From positions 3,731,642 to 3,795,641 of the forward strand of contig OZ022595.1 in the NCBI GenBank assembly GCA_963669155.1: a DNA stretch of 64,000 bases, given 5' to 3'. The translations under genes were made by a program, and so were the position numbers. Source of the stretch: Arbacia lixula (Eukaryota > Echinodermata > Echinoidea > Arbacioida > Arbaciidae). Below, in pieces: positions 12,399 to 25,460 of this stretch. The notes beneath the pieces are model-generated. The model made no database searches. It was not told the DNA's origin and worked only from the letters and a program-made list of their open reading frames with translations. Numbering within the stretch: the first letter of the stretch is position 1; each line of letters begins with the position of its first letter.

Positions 12399-12560
12399 CA
12401 AGTGAGAACGCATCCACAATAATGGAGCAGTTAGTAAACCTATCTTAACTTTATTTCTGATGCAGTGTCAAGTGAGAACACAGCCAAACTAGTGAATAAA
12501 CCAGCCAGTATAATGAAGCCGTGTCAAATGAGAACGCATACACACAGAGAGTATCTGAAC
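12399..12560. repeat. Degenerate ~60-70-bp tandem repeat
   Basis: CAAGTGAGAACGCATCCAC near 12400, CAAGTGAGAACACAGCCA near 12468 and CAAATGAGAACGCATACAC near 12525 mark three diverged units. A forward open frame ending at 12671 crosses the last units; it has no ATG start or known domain and is not called as a gene. Confidence 0.5.
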
Positions 12561-12885
12561 GGTTCTCTCTCTCCTGAGTCTATATCTCCTCTCATCAATT
12601 TTGAGGATTTTCAGTTGCCGGATATGCACATGAGCAAGCCCCCATCTAGAGGTGCGGTCCTTAATGAATAGATACAGGAAAAGAGGTGCCCCCCCCCCTA
12701 CCCTCCCCTTTCCCACTTTCCTTTCCAAATCAAATCAGATACGTAGTCCTTCTTAATGAAGTTGAGAATTGTTATCCATTGGGAAATCATTGGGAGTGAG
12801 TGACTGCTAATACGGCTGGTGCATACATGTACTGTTCATGAGAGAGGTATAGATGGTTTCACAGTAGTTATTTTAACAGGAAAGG

Positions 12886-13004
12886 GACCGGGGGGGGGGG
12901 GGGGGGAGGGGGATGGGTTTTCCATTGAGATTTTTCTTTAAGTTTAAAAGTTGAGAAGGCTTGATTGTATACCATATACCAGAGCAGGGAGGGAGGGAGG
13001 GAGG

Positions 13005-13046
<42 letters not shown>

Positions 13047-13121
13047 AGGGAGAGAGAGGGGGGGGGGGGGGGAGAGTGGGGGGGGGGGGGAGAGGGGGGA
13101 GAGGAGAGAGCGGGGCTATAT
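12886..13121. repeat. G-runs and (GGGA)/(GA) tract
   Basis: Long G-runs (about 12890-12906 and 13060-13092) surround (GGGA)n and (GA)n. Purine-only DNA of this kind can form triplex or quadruplex structures and commonly varies in length. Confidence 0.9.
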
Positions 13122-13349
13122 GGCTATATGATGTAGATTCAGTATCCTCCCAGATCCTCCCAGATCAGGAGAAGAAAGGAAAAAGAAGGTAAAGTAGAGA
13201 GAAAAACACCATGCAACATCCAAACTGAAAGAGAATGAGAAAGAGAAAGACACAAATAATAAGACAAAATTAGGTATAGGGATATGCAAAATGGAGGAAA
13301 TAGACATAGGAAGGGAAAGAAACAAAGACAGAGAGAGATAGATAGATAT

Positions 13350-13420
<71 letters not shown>

Positions 13421-13570
13421 CAATATAAACCAAACAATGTGCAAATTGAGAGTGGGTGTATACAATGCCAATCAGCCATCCAGACTAGAGTGGAAGTCAG
13501 TGAGTTGTGCTAGGCATCTCAAAGACTTCCAATCTGGCTATATGATGTAGATTCAGTATCCTCCCAGATC
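13122..13570. repeat. 35-bp direct repeats bounding a GA-rich segment
   Basis: The 35-bp sequence starting GGCTATATGATGTAGATTCA at 13122-13156 recurs exactly at 13536-13570. Between them lie purine-rich sequence and a (GATA)n/(GA)n microsatellite at about 13330-13418. This looks like a local duplication whose interior was filled by microsatellite expansion. Confidence 0.85.
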
Positions 13571-14004
13571 AGATCCAAACATTAAGGCTGCCTGTCTAGC
13601 AGTGTGCCGCCACTTAAGCCAATTTCATCCCATTTTGATCTAATTCAAGATGACAGAGTGCTCATCAGATTACAGAGGCATATCTAGGATGCGAATTCCA
13701 TTTCAATAAAAAAAAGACCTTTGGCACTTTTTCTTTGCTTTTGTAGTGCTCTACATTTGTGTAAGTAGACGAGAATTCCATAAAAGTCTACCATATTTTT
13801 ATGAATGTTCTACTGCTTGTAAATGCAGTCACATTCCTACAATATAGTATGAACAAAATGTTAACTCTTCATTTACTAATTATATTGTAGGTGATTGTTA
13901 TACATAATTTTTTTTATATTTTTAACATTTTTAATCTGTTTTCACTTAATTACTACAACATATTTCAGCATTTCATTATCCTTCAATCTAGAACAAATTT
14001 AAAC
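13571..14004. other. Single-copy AT-rich DNA
   Basis: Nothing recognised. Confidence 0.5.
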
Positions 14005-14235
14005 TTAAAGGGAATATGTGATTAATTCACAAATCTTCAAAATGTTCGGGCCTAACATTTTGAGGATTTGTGATTTAATCACTTATTTCTCCAACTGTGG
14101 ATCATTTGAGGGCATATCACTTTCATCAAGTTTCCTATATGGATAATACATGAATTTAAGACCATTGGTAAGAAGATTGCTCATGATCACCCTTCTGAAG
14201 GCTTATTGTCTTCTCAGTGCAGTATATTCCCTTAA
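14005..14235. mobile_element. 231-bp TTAA-ended MITE with internal hairpin
   Basis: The left end is TTAAAGGGAATAT and the right end ATATTCCCTTAA, a near-perfect inverted pair. Inside, 14018-14046 and 14054-14082 are reverse complements with about two mismatches around a 7-base loop. A related copy of the right two thirds is at 25140-25327, showing a dispersed family. No coding capacity. Confidence 0.75.
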
Positions 14236-14850
14236 ATGCTTAAAATGCCTACAAAATGTGCCAAGCTCATAGCAGGGTTGCCCGAACAAATGAATACATG
14301 CAAATTGCATGCTTGTTTTCCAGATGGAAAGAAAATCCATGGTCCGTTGAAAGCAGGTGGAGAAATGTTTTCAAATTTTACTGGTGGAGCGATTGTGTGC
14401 ATACTATTTTGAATATACTAGTAAGCAGGTCTATTTATTCATTTAATGTCTTCTCAGCATACACCTGATATACCATGTACCATGTTGTGCAATTTGTGTC
14501 ACTTAACAAGTTTGTATGTGCTGTATTGCACACATGACCTTATTGCCAGCAAGATGGGAGTAGGTTTGTGTCATTTGTTTGCATTAGAGAGGTACGTAAC
14601 TCTTTATGTGCCGTGTCTGTGTGATTTTTCACTGTTAACCCATTCTTTACTGAGCCCAGCTGTTTGTTCTCCACTCAGACACTGAGCAGCATGACTCCTG
14701 CATAGTCTGCTGTTGGGACAATAGATTATCACTATGAATAAACTTCAAATTCCTTATAGGGCACAGGTGAGCCACAGCTCTTTGGTTATTGTAGTTCCAT
14801 GGCAAATTTTGACACCCTAACTGGACCAGGGTTCACAAAGCCCAAACAAT
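14236..14850. other. Mostly single-copy DNA
   Basis: A stretch near 14598-14633 (TAACTCTTTATGTGCC) resembles the left end of the short TTAACTCTTTG elements but lacks a clear right end. No gene recognised. Confidence 0.4.
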
Positions 14851-14923
14851 GTAACCGTGAGCAACTGGTTAGTGCACATGAAGCCCATAGGGCACCAGGT
14901 TGTATGGCACACAATAAGTTAAC
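14851..14923. mobile_element. Short TTAA-type inverted-repeat element (diverged)
   Basis: It starts GTAACCGTGAGCAACTGG, contains the family signature CATAGGGCACCAGGTTGTAT and GGCACACA, and ends GTTAAC. Compared with better copies it is diverged at the left. Noncoding. Confidence 0.5.
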
Positions 14924-15009
14924 ATCCTTCTTCAGCCCACACGCACCCCTCTCAAGTTGCAGGTGAGGGACGGCCGCTTGAGAGCAGTCCCACACATTAT
15001 GTTCTCAAG

Positions 15010-15042
15010 TTTGCATGCAAATTTGTCCGTTGCCGTGGCAAC
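15010..15042. promoter_or_regulatory. Octamer motif beside an RFX X-box
   Basis: ATGCAAAT, the POU/Oct octamer, is at 15015-15022 inside the palindrome TTTGCATGCAAAT. Seven bases later GTTGCCGTGGCAAC (15029-15042) is a perfect palindromic X-box of the form GTNRCC-N2-RGYAAC bound by RFX factors, which control ciliary genes in animals. No transcript start is recognisable nearby, so a distal element is as likely as a promoter. Confidence 0.45.
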
Positions 15043-15129
15043 CCCTCTGTGCGATTGATGTTATCGATGTAGGGCGCGTAATGCCTGCTATGAAAACACT
15101 GCAGGCTTTTGCTCAAGAAGAAGGAGAGG

Positions 15130-15790
15130 TTGGATAATAGATGTTTTTCTTCATGGGGGCTATGGGAAGGATGAGGGCAGAATTAAATTGGGGAAATCCC
15201 TAGGAGATTGATCGCTAAGGGAGAGGGGGTGGGAGAGAGGGGGGAGGAGAAGGAGGGGGGGATGAAGAAAGAGAGCAAGACCTAAACAAGTACATTGGAA
15301 AAATGGATGGGGAGGGCGGGGAATTGAGTTTGGGGTTAAGGTTCTGCATAGAGAATAACAAAGAAGGGGGGAAGGATGAAATGAGAGGGGAAAAAGAAGC
15401 ATCAGATGATAGCAATGAAGAAGTAGGACATGAAGTAGGAGAGGAAGAAGCATATTTTATGATGAAAAAGCAGTGCTTGCTGAAACATGAGAAGGGGAGA
15501 GAAAGAGAGAGGGCTAAATGATGACTATGAAGAAGATGGATGGAGAGCAAAGGGGATTAAGTTTGGGGTTAACGTTCTGGATAGGAAAAGACAAAAATAA
15601 AAGAGTAAAAACAAAATTAAGGATGTGATGAAATAACAGAAGCAGGAGATTTTGAAAAAGAAAAGTAGGAAGTGGAGAAGAAGAATGAGGTATTTACAGA
15701 TATTTGTTGAGAAGGAGGAGGAGGAGAAGGAAGAATTACAGGTAAGGGAAAATACATATAAAATGCTGGTAAAGAAGAAGCACAAGCAAC
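15130..15790. repeat. Purine-rich tract
   Basis: GGAGAA/GGGGA-rich sequence runs through most of this stretch. A shared phrase (GTTTGGGGTTAAGGTTCTG at 15329 and GTTTGGGGTTAACGTTCTG at 15559, both followed by ATA/GGATAG) marks an internal duplication about 230 bp apart. The pyrimidine-strand open frames are compositional. Confidence 0.7.
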
Positions 15791-16764
15791 ATTAGCATAT
15801 ATATGCAGATGACGATGGCTTTCTAAATAGTAGAATTGTTTTCTTACAATACTATCCACTGTCTCCAAACAACCAGACAATTAAGAGTGTTGAAATGCAA
15901 ACATTCAACAACAACTCCCAAGGTATGAAGTAACTTTAGCGTTCCCAGGGCTTTCATCAGACACTCGTTGCCTCAAGTCCTACTTGACATGGTCTGTTTT
16001 TGTTTCTCCTTGGAATAACAATTGAGTAATTGATTGCCATCCTATTGATTGTTCCTCTCATGTGCAGTGTCTTTGTCTAAGTCTTCCTCTTGCTTGGTGT
16101 GATGATGGTTGTTTCTCTTAGAGTCCAATGCCCTCTGCTGGCTGGTGTCAGCCAGACATTCTTGTACCCTTGCCACCCTCTATACTTCCCTTGTTCTCCC
16201 AGCCTATTCCTCATTGTTCCCCATTGTTACACCTGCTATCCCCACACATGTCTATGAAGACCATTTTTCTATTAAATGTCACTATTTGACTATTTCTTCA
16301 GGTGGTCTTTATTGATCTGTGTCACTTTTATAACAACTCCCCGTTTACTCCAATCTCTCAGAAATGTTGTGAGGTAGAGAAAATTACTGCCAGTTAAAAC
16401 TAATTAGGTGTGTAGGAGGGGAGATGTGAGCATTCACAAATTCAGAATCATTTGTATTGGTGACCAAGCCTGTATTGTGATCCTACATTCCCAATGGATA
16501 GAAACAGACACTTTATTGTTTCACAGTGCAGTCTACAAAGACCACTCTTAGGGGAAACAGAAAAGGTGTCTTGACTTGTAGCTTACAGAACCGGGTGGTC
16601 CATGTGTGAAGTCTATGGGAATGAGATCTTCTAGGAGTCAACAGGTCAATAGGGAGATGGTCTTAAGAGACAGGTGCAATTACATTCAACCTGTTCCAAA
16701 GGAATTTAAGTTCAATGGTCTTTACATACAGGGAGACAGGGATGGGATGGTGAGGTAGGGAGGG
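15791..16764. other. Single-copy DNA with repeat-family remnants
   Basis: About 16530-16740 contains diverged phrases of the 'accTGTggtcttTAtacAGG' family that is clearer at 24669 and 28205. No gene recognised. Confidence 0.4.
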
Positions 16765-16795
16765 GGTGTGTGTGTGTGTGGGGGGGGGGGGGGGG
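16765..16795. repeat. (GT)n plus G-run
   Basis: A short (GT)n runs directly into a G-run of about 16 bases. Confidence 0.9.
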
Positions 16796-16999
16796 CTTCA
16801 TAGCCTTTGTAAACAGGTTTGACTATACATGTAGATGCATGTAGAAGTCAATAACAGAATCATTACACTAATGGTAAGGAAAAATGGTGTATGTGAAAGG
16901 CACTCTTGCCCCCTCATCTTGTGAGTGTTGTTTATGTGTGTATCTACCCTTTACCAAAACAACATACCATTAGGAGGGGTACCACTGATCATGGAGAAA

Positions 17000-17240
17000 G
17001 ATGAAGAAAAAACAGGGAGGAGGGCAATCGATGCAGTCGCCACGATGACGGCAAGGAAGATGCGCTCGCTATTGCAAAGCGATGAGATGAATTGATGAGG
17101 GTGGTGATGATAAGTGAGGTGATCTCAGAAAGCGATCTGCAAAGTGGCAAGGACGCCAGCCCATGCTGGATGTAGAGGTTGAGTCTGACGTTACCACCGA
17201 TAGGGTTTGGTGATGATGTAGCTGATGACGATCAGGTAAC
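17000..17240. other. GC-rich block, possible conserved noncoding element
   Basis: This stretch is richer in GC and CpG than its surroundings (for example CGATGCAGTCGCCACGATGA) and lacks simple repeats. Frames are short and interrupted. It looks like single-copy regulatory DNA; a decayed exon is the alternative. No function claimed. Confidence 0.25.
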
Positions 17241-17941
17241 CAGACACCTTTAAAGCATTCTACTCCATGTAATGAATTGCCAGGGCTGACTTTACACTTG
17301 TTATTGAGAGTGTCCCATCACTCTCATGAACTATGATAATGCCTGCTGGAATTACAGAGCACAGTTACTTTAACTCTCTCCTTCCCATTTGTCATGAATT
17401 ATGTTGTCATTTACAAAGGGCTGTCACATTTTAGTAATGGGATGGTTAAATAATTTCACCATCATCAAATGAAAATAAAGTTAAACAAAATATAGCTAGC
17501 TAGCTAGTTGATAGAGATGCATTGATATTTGTTTAATTTGGTAGTGGTTCATTCCATGGGGTTGGGGCAAAGTTTTCATGCAATGTCCATGTAACAGAGG
17601 TATCAACCTTTGCAGTTCACCATGAAGATCAATTCAGATGTGGTTTGAAAAATGCTCTCTTTTCTCAGTAATAGATGTTAAAATTTGAAATCTTTTATGG
17701 ATTTGAATTAACAGGCATACAAAAATTTAGCACCATTACATTGTTTTTACATGGACAAGAAATTTTCATAAGTCAAATTGCAATATGTCATGGTGTTTGA
17801 GAAATAATACTGGATGGAACCCTACTTTTTGTTCATGACATCATTGGAGTATATTAAACTGGTTTGAAAAAGATATGGATTTCGAGTTGTGGTATGTCAA
17901 AAAAATTGCCCCAACCCTGTGGAATCACTAGTATCAATATC
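17241..17941. other. Single-copy AT-rich DNA
   Basis: Nothing recognised apart from a short (AGCT)n palindrome near 17499-17511. Confidence 0.5.
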
Positions 17942-17942
17942 A

Positions 17943-17979
<37 letters not shown>

Positions 17980-18145
17980 TAGAGAGAGAGTGAAAGAGAG
18001 AGAGAGAAGAAGAGGGATATTGCTATTTAGATAGAAATAGAGTAAAAATATATGTTTTCTTTTGCTAAACATGTTCACGTCTTTAGTAGACAAGATTATT
18101 TTGGATAATGCAAATATATTTTGAAAAAAAAAGATATTGCTGCTT

Positions 18146-18206
<61 letters not shown>

Positions 18207-18350
18207 TAGAGAGAGAGTGAAAGAGAGAGAGAGAGAGAAGAAGAGGGATATTGCTATTTAGATAGAAAGAAAGTAAAAATATGTTTTCCTTTGCTAAACA
18301 TGTTCACATCTGTAGTGGACAAGATTATTTGGCAGAATGCAAATATATTT
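17942..18350. repeat. 227-bp tandem duplication carrying (GA)n
   Basis: A (GA)n with AATGAAAGAGAGATAGAGAG and about 170 bp of following unique sequence begins at 17967 and is repeated from 18194, an offset of 227 bp. The (GA)n is about 27 bp in the first copy and about 47 bp in the second, so the microsatellite changed length after the duplication. Differences are few. Confidence 0.9.
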
Positions 18351-19690
18351 TTACCTGTCAGGTGTTAAAAATACTGTGTCACCTCCCATGTCAATTGGCT
18401 GTCTTGCTCCACCACTGGTTGGTATGCTACACTCAATCAAGTAATGGTGTTTTGTTTGTAGGGCGCCACCTTGTGTTGAAGAGTCGCAGATCCTCCCATT
18501 GATATTTAAAGCTGTGTGTGTACACAACTATTTCTTTTTTTACTTCAGACTTTTCTCTTCCTACGTGCATTACAATATACGACCATTATCATCCATGCCT
18601 ACAGAAATGCAGGATTGTCTGGAACTATAAGTATTGTCTTGACAAATGGTAGCAGCATGAAAATGACAGGATAATTTAAGCCCTGAATTGCAGTGAAGTA
18701 TCCCTATAAATGAAAATGTGTTCTTCACATAGGGTATGTATGATATGATAGTGTGTTAATATCACTATGTCAGGCTCAAAAAGTAAAAGCAGCAAAGAAT
18801 TTTTTATTGTTTCTTCCTCAACAAAATAAGAGCATATTTTGTGCAAGTTTTCGAGGATGATATGAAATGACCACTGTACTTGTACCCAATAAGTTGTGTA
18901 AAAGTAACCAGGAGAGGGGGTATGACTTATTTTTTATACTGTAACATGCAGTAGCATGGGACTATTCAGCGGTGTGTAGTAAACCTCACTGTAATGGTAC
19001 CTTCAAACCTCTCTGTTAAGGCCACATCAGAAACAGAATGAGGTCCTTATAAACAGGTGCTATTACATGAAACAATTGAGGTTGAATGGTCTTTATTACT
19101 TCAGAGGATGAAAGATATTATTTCAAACACACTACCATGTGCTTGTTCTTAGTCTGCTCTAGATATATCAGAATTGTATTTTGATACTATTGTCCATATT
19201 TCTTAGTGTTTTTGTTTTTCCTGTTTTCCCCTTTATTTCATGTGGTTTTCTGCTTGGTTTTTTGTTTTTCTTTTTCTTTTATTGTCTGTATTAGTCATTA
19301 AATATTTGTTTTACAGGAGCAATTGATTGATTAACATTCATGTGTTTCATGTGGGAGGAAATCACAATGAGAAGGTAGATATTGAATGGGAATATATTCC
19401 AATCAATCCCCTTTGATCCCCCAGGATTACTCAGCCAGGCATGAGCTCACATATGGAGATAATATATGTGCATCCCTTGTTCAGGGCTGATTAATGTTTC
19501 TCATTTAAATTGCATTTTTTTTAAATCACTAGACCTTGATTGTAAAGAATTAATGACTAATTTATCAGCAACTATTAGACACCTGTGTTGTACTTTTTAA
19601 TGGATTTTTTTTTTATATAATGGCTCTCGTATTGCATTTTGCTTGTTATATATTCAACATTTTGAATCATCAATTTGGTTTCAATAAGAA
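18351..19690. other. Single-copy AT-rich DNA with a repeat remnant
   Basis: About 18985-19100 carries a diverged 'aaCCTctctgTTAAGGCCAC...GGTCcTTATaaacAGGTG' segment, like the family at 24669. No gene recognised. Confidence 0.4.
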
Positions 19691-19693
19691 AAG

Positions 19694-19807
19694 AATGTGT
19701 AAACTATATGTCTAATATATGTGTGTGTTTTTTCTTTTCCTTCCTGCCTCATCAATTATCCTGACTTGATCTGTTCAATGTTGGTATATTGACCAAAACA
19801 GGTAAGT
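19694..19807 (+). promoter_or_regulatory. Candidate recursive splice site, CAG|GTAAGTG
   Basis: CAG at 19799-19801 is followed at once by a consensus donor GTAAGTG. Upstream, TTTTTTCTTTTCCTTCC (about 19729-19745) forms a polypyrimidine tract, CCTGACTT near 19770 fits a branch point, and no AG dinucleotide occurs from 19694 until the site. An acceptor fused to a donor with an AG-exclusion zone is the layout of recursive (zero-length exon) sites in long introns of flies and vertebrates. It could also be an ordinary acceptor or coincidence. Confidence 0.35.
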
Positions 19808-19896
19808 GACTAATTAATGTTGTGAATGTGAAGTGTTTTTTTTTTCATTTGAACCTTCCCTTGCCCATTGCTTAACTCATAATCGTTCGTAGGATT

Positions 19897-20030
19897 GAAC
19901 CTTTTGGTACCGTTATACCCCTTGGTACCATTTTATATATTTGATATTGTTATAACCATTTAGAACTGCTATACCCCTTGGTACCGTTATATCCCCTTGG
20001 TACCATTATACCCCTTGGTACCATTATACT
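19897..20030. repeat. ~17-18-bp minisatellite
   Basis: Units of the form TTATACCCCTTGGTACC recur about six times, with a diverged interval in the middle. Confidence 0.9.
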
Positions 20031-20598
20031 TGCTCCACTGGCAGTGAGACTATACCCTTACATGCACAGACAGGGAAGTAAATACGACCTGCATGTAAGC
20101 TAAATTCACAGAAGCAAAAACATGTTTACAATCATTACAAGGATGATGAAAGGACCCATAAAAATTTCTTGTAGCTGGTTTGTAACCTAATACTTAAATA
20201 AAAAAAGAAAATAGCAGATACGTGTGGGTTCCACTTTCCCCAGGGGACCATTGATATCATTGAATATTCCTTTAAAAAAAAATAGAATCTACAAAACAAA
20301 ATTACTTCATTTTCTGAGGGATATATTGTATTTTGTTTTTGCTACATGTTTGCCCAGCCCCATTCATGCCAGCCTTATTTCTCTTTCCTCAAATTCCCTA
20401 TTCAGTATTCTCATTTCACTCTACCATGAAATTAAGAAATCAAGTCATGTGTTGGTATTGGTATTGTGCACTTATGCATATATCCTAAACTACCATTTCA
20501 CTAATGCCTGATTGCCAGCCTGGTTTTGTCAAAGCTGCCATAATGATCTAATCTGATTTGACACTTCCTGTCATGTATGCATTCATTATCTTCCTTGG
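20031..20598. other. Single-copy DNA
   Basis: Nothing recognised. Confidence 0.5.
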
Positions 20599-20688
20599 TT
20601 AACTCTTGATAGTCCACTTGTAGATTCATTCCCCATTGATACACCGAAATCCAATAGAGCAGTGGTTGTCTGGCACAAAAGAGATTAA
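20599..20688. mobile_element. 90-bp TTAA-type inverted-repeat element
   Basis: It begins TTAACTCTTGATAG, carries the family signature ATAGAGCAGTGGTTGTCTGG and ends GGCACAAAAGAGATTAA, which pairs with the start. This is one of the better copies of the short family seen also at 21638, 40146, 40659, 43565, 46417 and 55140. Confidence 0.7.
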
Positions 20689-21637
20689 AAGGGAGAATTA
20701 TATCCAAGGCTGCACTGTAATAAAGCAGGAAGGACTCCAACATCACACCTCTTGTTTGACCAAAAATACCCTCTACCATTAAACCACACAGTTCTTGATG
20801 CGTGTGATACAAATTTACGTAGGCTATGAATAGAATTTGTGATATTTAGTTTGTGCTTCTCTCCACTTTTCTCAACACCATGCACACATTTCTTATTGTA
20901 ATGGGCCCCTCCCCCCTTGTGCTTTCAATCTTCAATATATGAAGAGGCATGTACTTACATGAATAAGATATTCTTGTTTATATTTCTCAAGTACATGCAC
21001 AGAGGATACATAGACATATTGCGTGAGCAAACAACAGCAAATCGATATAAGAGCACCAATTTAGCGCCGGAGTATCTGGCAGCCAGTTAGGACGCAGCCT
21101 TACAAACAGCTAACCCAAAGCATGGCACATTCATACATGTTTTGTCTTTAATGTAGTTGATTTTTGTGCTTGTTATTGTTTTTGTTGTTTACTTAGTTCT
21201 TGTATGTCCCCATAGTCATTAGAGCAATTCAGACAAACTCATTAGCGATTATTATGCAGGTACACTGTACACTGAATAGGACTTTCAGATGCCATCACTT
21301 GAACTGAGGTATACAGAGTATGGATACAGACTAATGTCCCAGATCTCATTGACATGATACTTGACAAATAGGGCATAAATATTGTACAAAAAAAACATAT
21401 TTAGAGAGATAATGAGAAGTTGAAAAAAAAATGTTCGTGCAATGATTTGTTGAATATCACATCTCAAATCAACAACATTTGGGAGCATGGCGGATGCATG
21501 CACTAATTGAAGTATAGAATTATGTATCGCATGATTTGACGTGAGAAAAATAAGATTGTTTCTACATAAATATGTGAAGAACCTTTTGTATAAATCCAAG
21601 GGATTGTTCAGGTTTGTGTATTTTCAATCTTGGGCCA
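20689..21637. other. Single-copy DNA
   Basis: No gene or tandem repeat recognised. Confidence 0.5.
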
Positions 21638-21722
21638 TTTACCCTTTGTGTGCCATGTGTAATTTTATCCACAAGAAATACACAAAATTTCCATAGAGCA
21701 CCAGTTCATTTTGAACAAGAAA
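21638..21722. mobile_element. Short TTAA-type inverted-repeat element (diverged)
   Basis: It starts TTTACCCTTTGTGTGCCATG and contains CATAGAGCACCAGTTCATTT. The right end (AAGAAAGCTAAAA) is degraded. Confidence 0.55.
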
Positions 21723-22080
21723 GCTAAAAAATAAGTAACGTGATTTGTAACATATGTGACATTGCTCATTAAGCAAAAACTTGTATGCTAATACATAATA
21801 GAAAAATTAATAGACATGTTTTGCAGGAAAATCATAATCAAATAAAACATAGCAATGTTAGCAAAGTGTAGTCATCAAATTGATTTTATATCAATGACAT
21901 CCTAATATTGGATTTCAACTCAATTTGCCATCATATAAGAATATAATATTAACAACTATAATAGTATTGATATTCGTTCCTATTGGACTATTTTGCCTTC
22001 TAACCTAAATAACCACTGATATGTTTCCATTAAAATTGGGTGCTTGTCTCTGTTGACTCTGTAGTGTGTCATTTACTTGG
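21723..22080. other. AT-rich DNA
   Basis: Nothing recognised. Confidence 0.5.
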
Positions 22081-22100
22081 ACCTCCCCCCACCTCCCCCC

Positions 22101-23885
<1,785 letters not shown>

Positions 23886-24668
23886 ACACTTATCCCTGGA
23901 ATATCCTGGACATCACATAGGGCCAGGGAGAATATTTATTTTCCCTGCTTCTGATTGAATACCACTGGATAAGTTTCTGTCGTCAGGGTGGCCCCACCAT
24001 CTATAACCATTATCGTAGCAGCACAGACAAGTCAACGACACATCACGCAATACTATTGGAAGTCATAACAGTTTACATTATTGTTTCTACATTTTGGGAT
24101 CCGATCTCTTCCATTCTGTGACAAATCATTCTGTGAGCTCGGCAAGGAATACATCACTTGTCGTGAGTGCTTTGTGATCATTTGTATGATGTTGTCATGA
24201 GGCGGGGACACATAATTTCCTGGAGTGCTTAACCCCTAGTGTCTCAGAATCAGGTGATGGATGTGATACATGAGAGGAGGCACAATGATCTAGGACTCAA
24301 AGTCTCAAAAAGAGGGATATGAAATGTGAGTTCCAGTCTTTGTACAAGCTAATTCTGTACATCAGTCTTGATTTAACTGAGTCTTTTATTCTTAAGTCTT
24401 TCTGTCTTTTTATTCTTAAGTCTTTCTGTGAACTCATGTAACTACACATTGGTATACATGTACTGCAGTTGAGATATGTGGATTTATCCAGAAAAATTCA
24501 CTCTTTTAAGCCGTTTTACATTCAGGAACCAGGTAACCCCAAGTTTAATTAACACATTTACCCTATTCATGATGGCTACTTAGTAGACCCTGGGAAATTA
24601 TACCTGAGTGAAATTCTTTATGTACATGAAAACTGACTCTTCAATTTTACGAAGTGGCAGAAAGGTTA
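23886..24668. other. Single-copy DNA with a small duplication
   Basis: A 23-24-bp segment ending TTATTCTTAAGTCTTTCTG is tandemly repeated at 24382-24428. No gene recognised. Confidence 0.6.
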
Positions 24669-24833
24669 TACATTGAAACCTGCATATAGAGGCATGACAT
24701 GTGGTCTTTATTAGCAGGTGATATTTATTTACAAGTTACAATGAGAAACATTTCTCAAGGGAATTAACAAGTATGGTCTTTATACGGAGGTGGTCTTTCT
24801 GTACAGGTGATCAGTAAAACAGGTTTCAATGTA
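24669..24833. mobile_element. 165-bp inverted-repeat element with TA ends
   Basis: The left end TACATTGAAACCTG is the exact reverse complement of the right end CAGGTTTCAATGTA. Inside are two GTGGTCTTT(A/C)TnnnCAGGTG phrases. TA-tipped ends would fit a Tc1/mariner-type MITE. The phrases recur at 28205-28720 and, more diverged, near 16530 and 18985. Confidence 0.7.
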
Positions 24834-25139
24834 TCAGTGATGCTGGAATTGGTGTATTTTGTAAAATGCTGAATCAAGAAAAGAAATGGGTCGTTACCCC
24901 TGCTACTCCTGGTGTTAGTGGACGTATTGATGGCAAGTAGGTTGCAGCATGAAAAATCCTGACATATCACTTATGTCCTTCAGCAAGATACATCATCCAT
25001 ATTGCTGCTTTCTCCCTACACCTGTAGGACATAAAGTGGATACATGGTAGAAAAGTGAATCTGCCCCTGTTCCAGTGAATACGTTAAGGCAATACCCAAG
25101 GAATGGAGATGGTGTACATATTGTGTGTGTGTTGATCCT

Positions 25140-25327
25140 GTGACTGGGGCTTAACAATTTGTAATTTAATAACTAATTTCTCCAAATGTGGATCATTTGA
25201 GGGCAAATAACATTCAGCAAGTTTCTAAAATGGACAATACTAGAATTTAAGACCATTGGCAAGAAGATTGCTCACGATCACCTTTTGAAGGCCTTTTTGT
25301 CTTCCCAGTACAGTATACTCCCTTTAA
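25140..25327. mobile_element. Partial copy of the 14005 MITE family
   Basis: From ACTAATTTCTCCAAATGTGG onward it matches 14085-14235 closely and ends ...AGTATACTCCCTTTAA. The left end and hairpin are missing or too diverged. Confidence 0.75.
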
Positions 25328-25460
25328 AGAGGCCTTGCACTGTTGCATTCAAGCCTAGCTTAGGTTCTAGGCTGGGAGTATGTTTCTTTCTGGTGCATTG
25401 CTGTAATGGCAACTAGGTCTGGATTCTAAAACTACTACCCTTGAACTTCTACTAAATGTA

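Noticed and set aside
12465-12671. Open frame ending NEstop, with an acceptor-like start
   Set aside because: It has no ATG at its head, crosses a degenerate tandem repeat and has no recognised domain.
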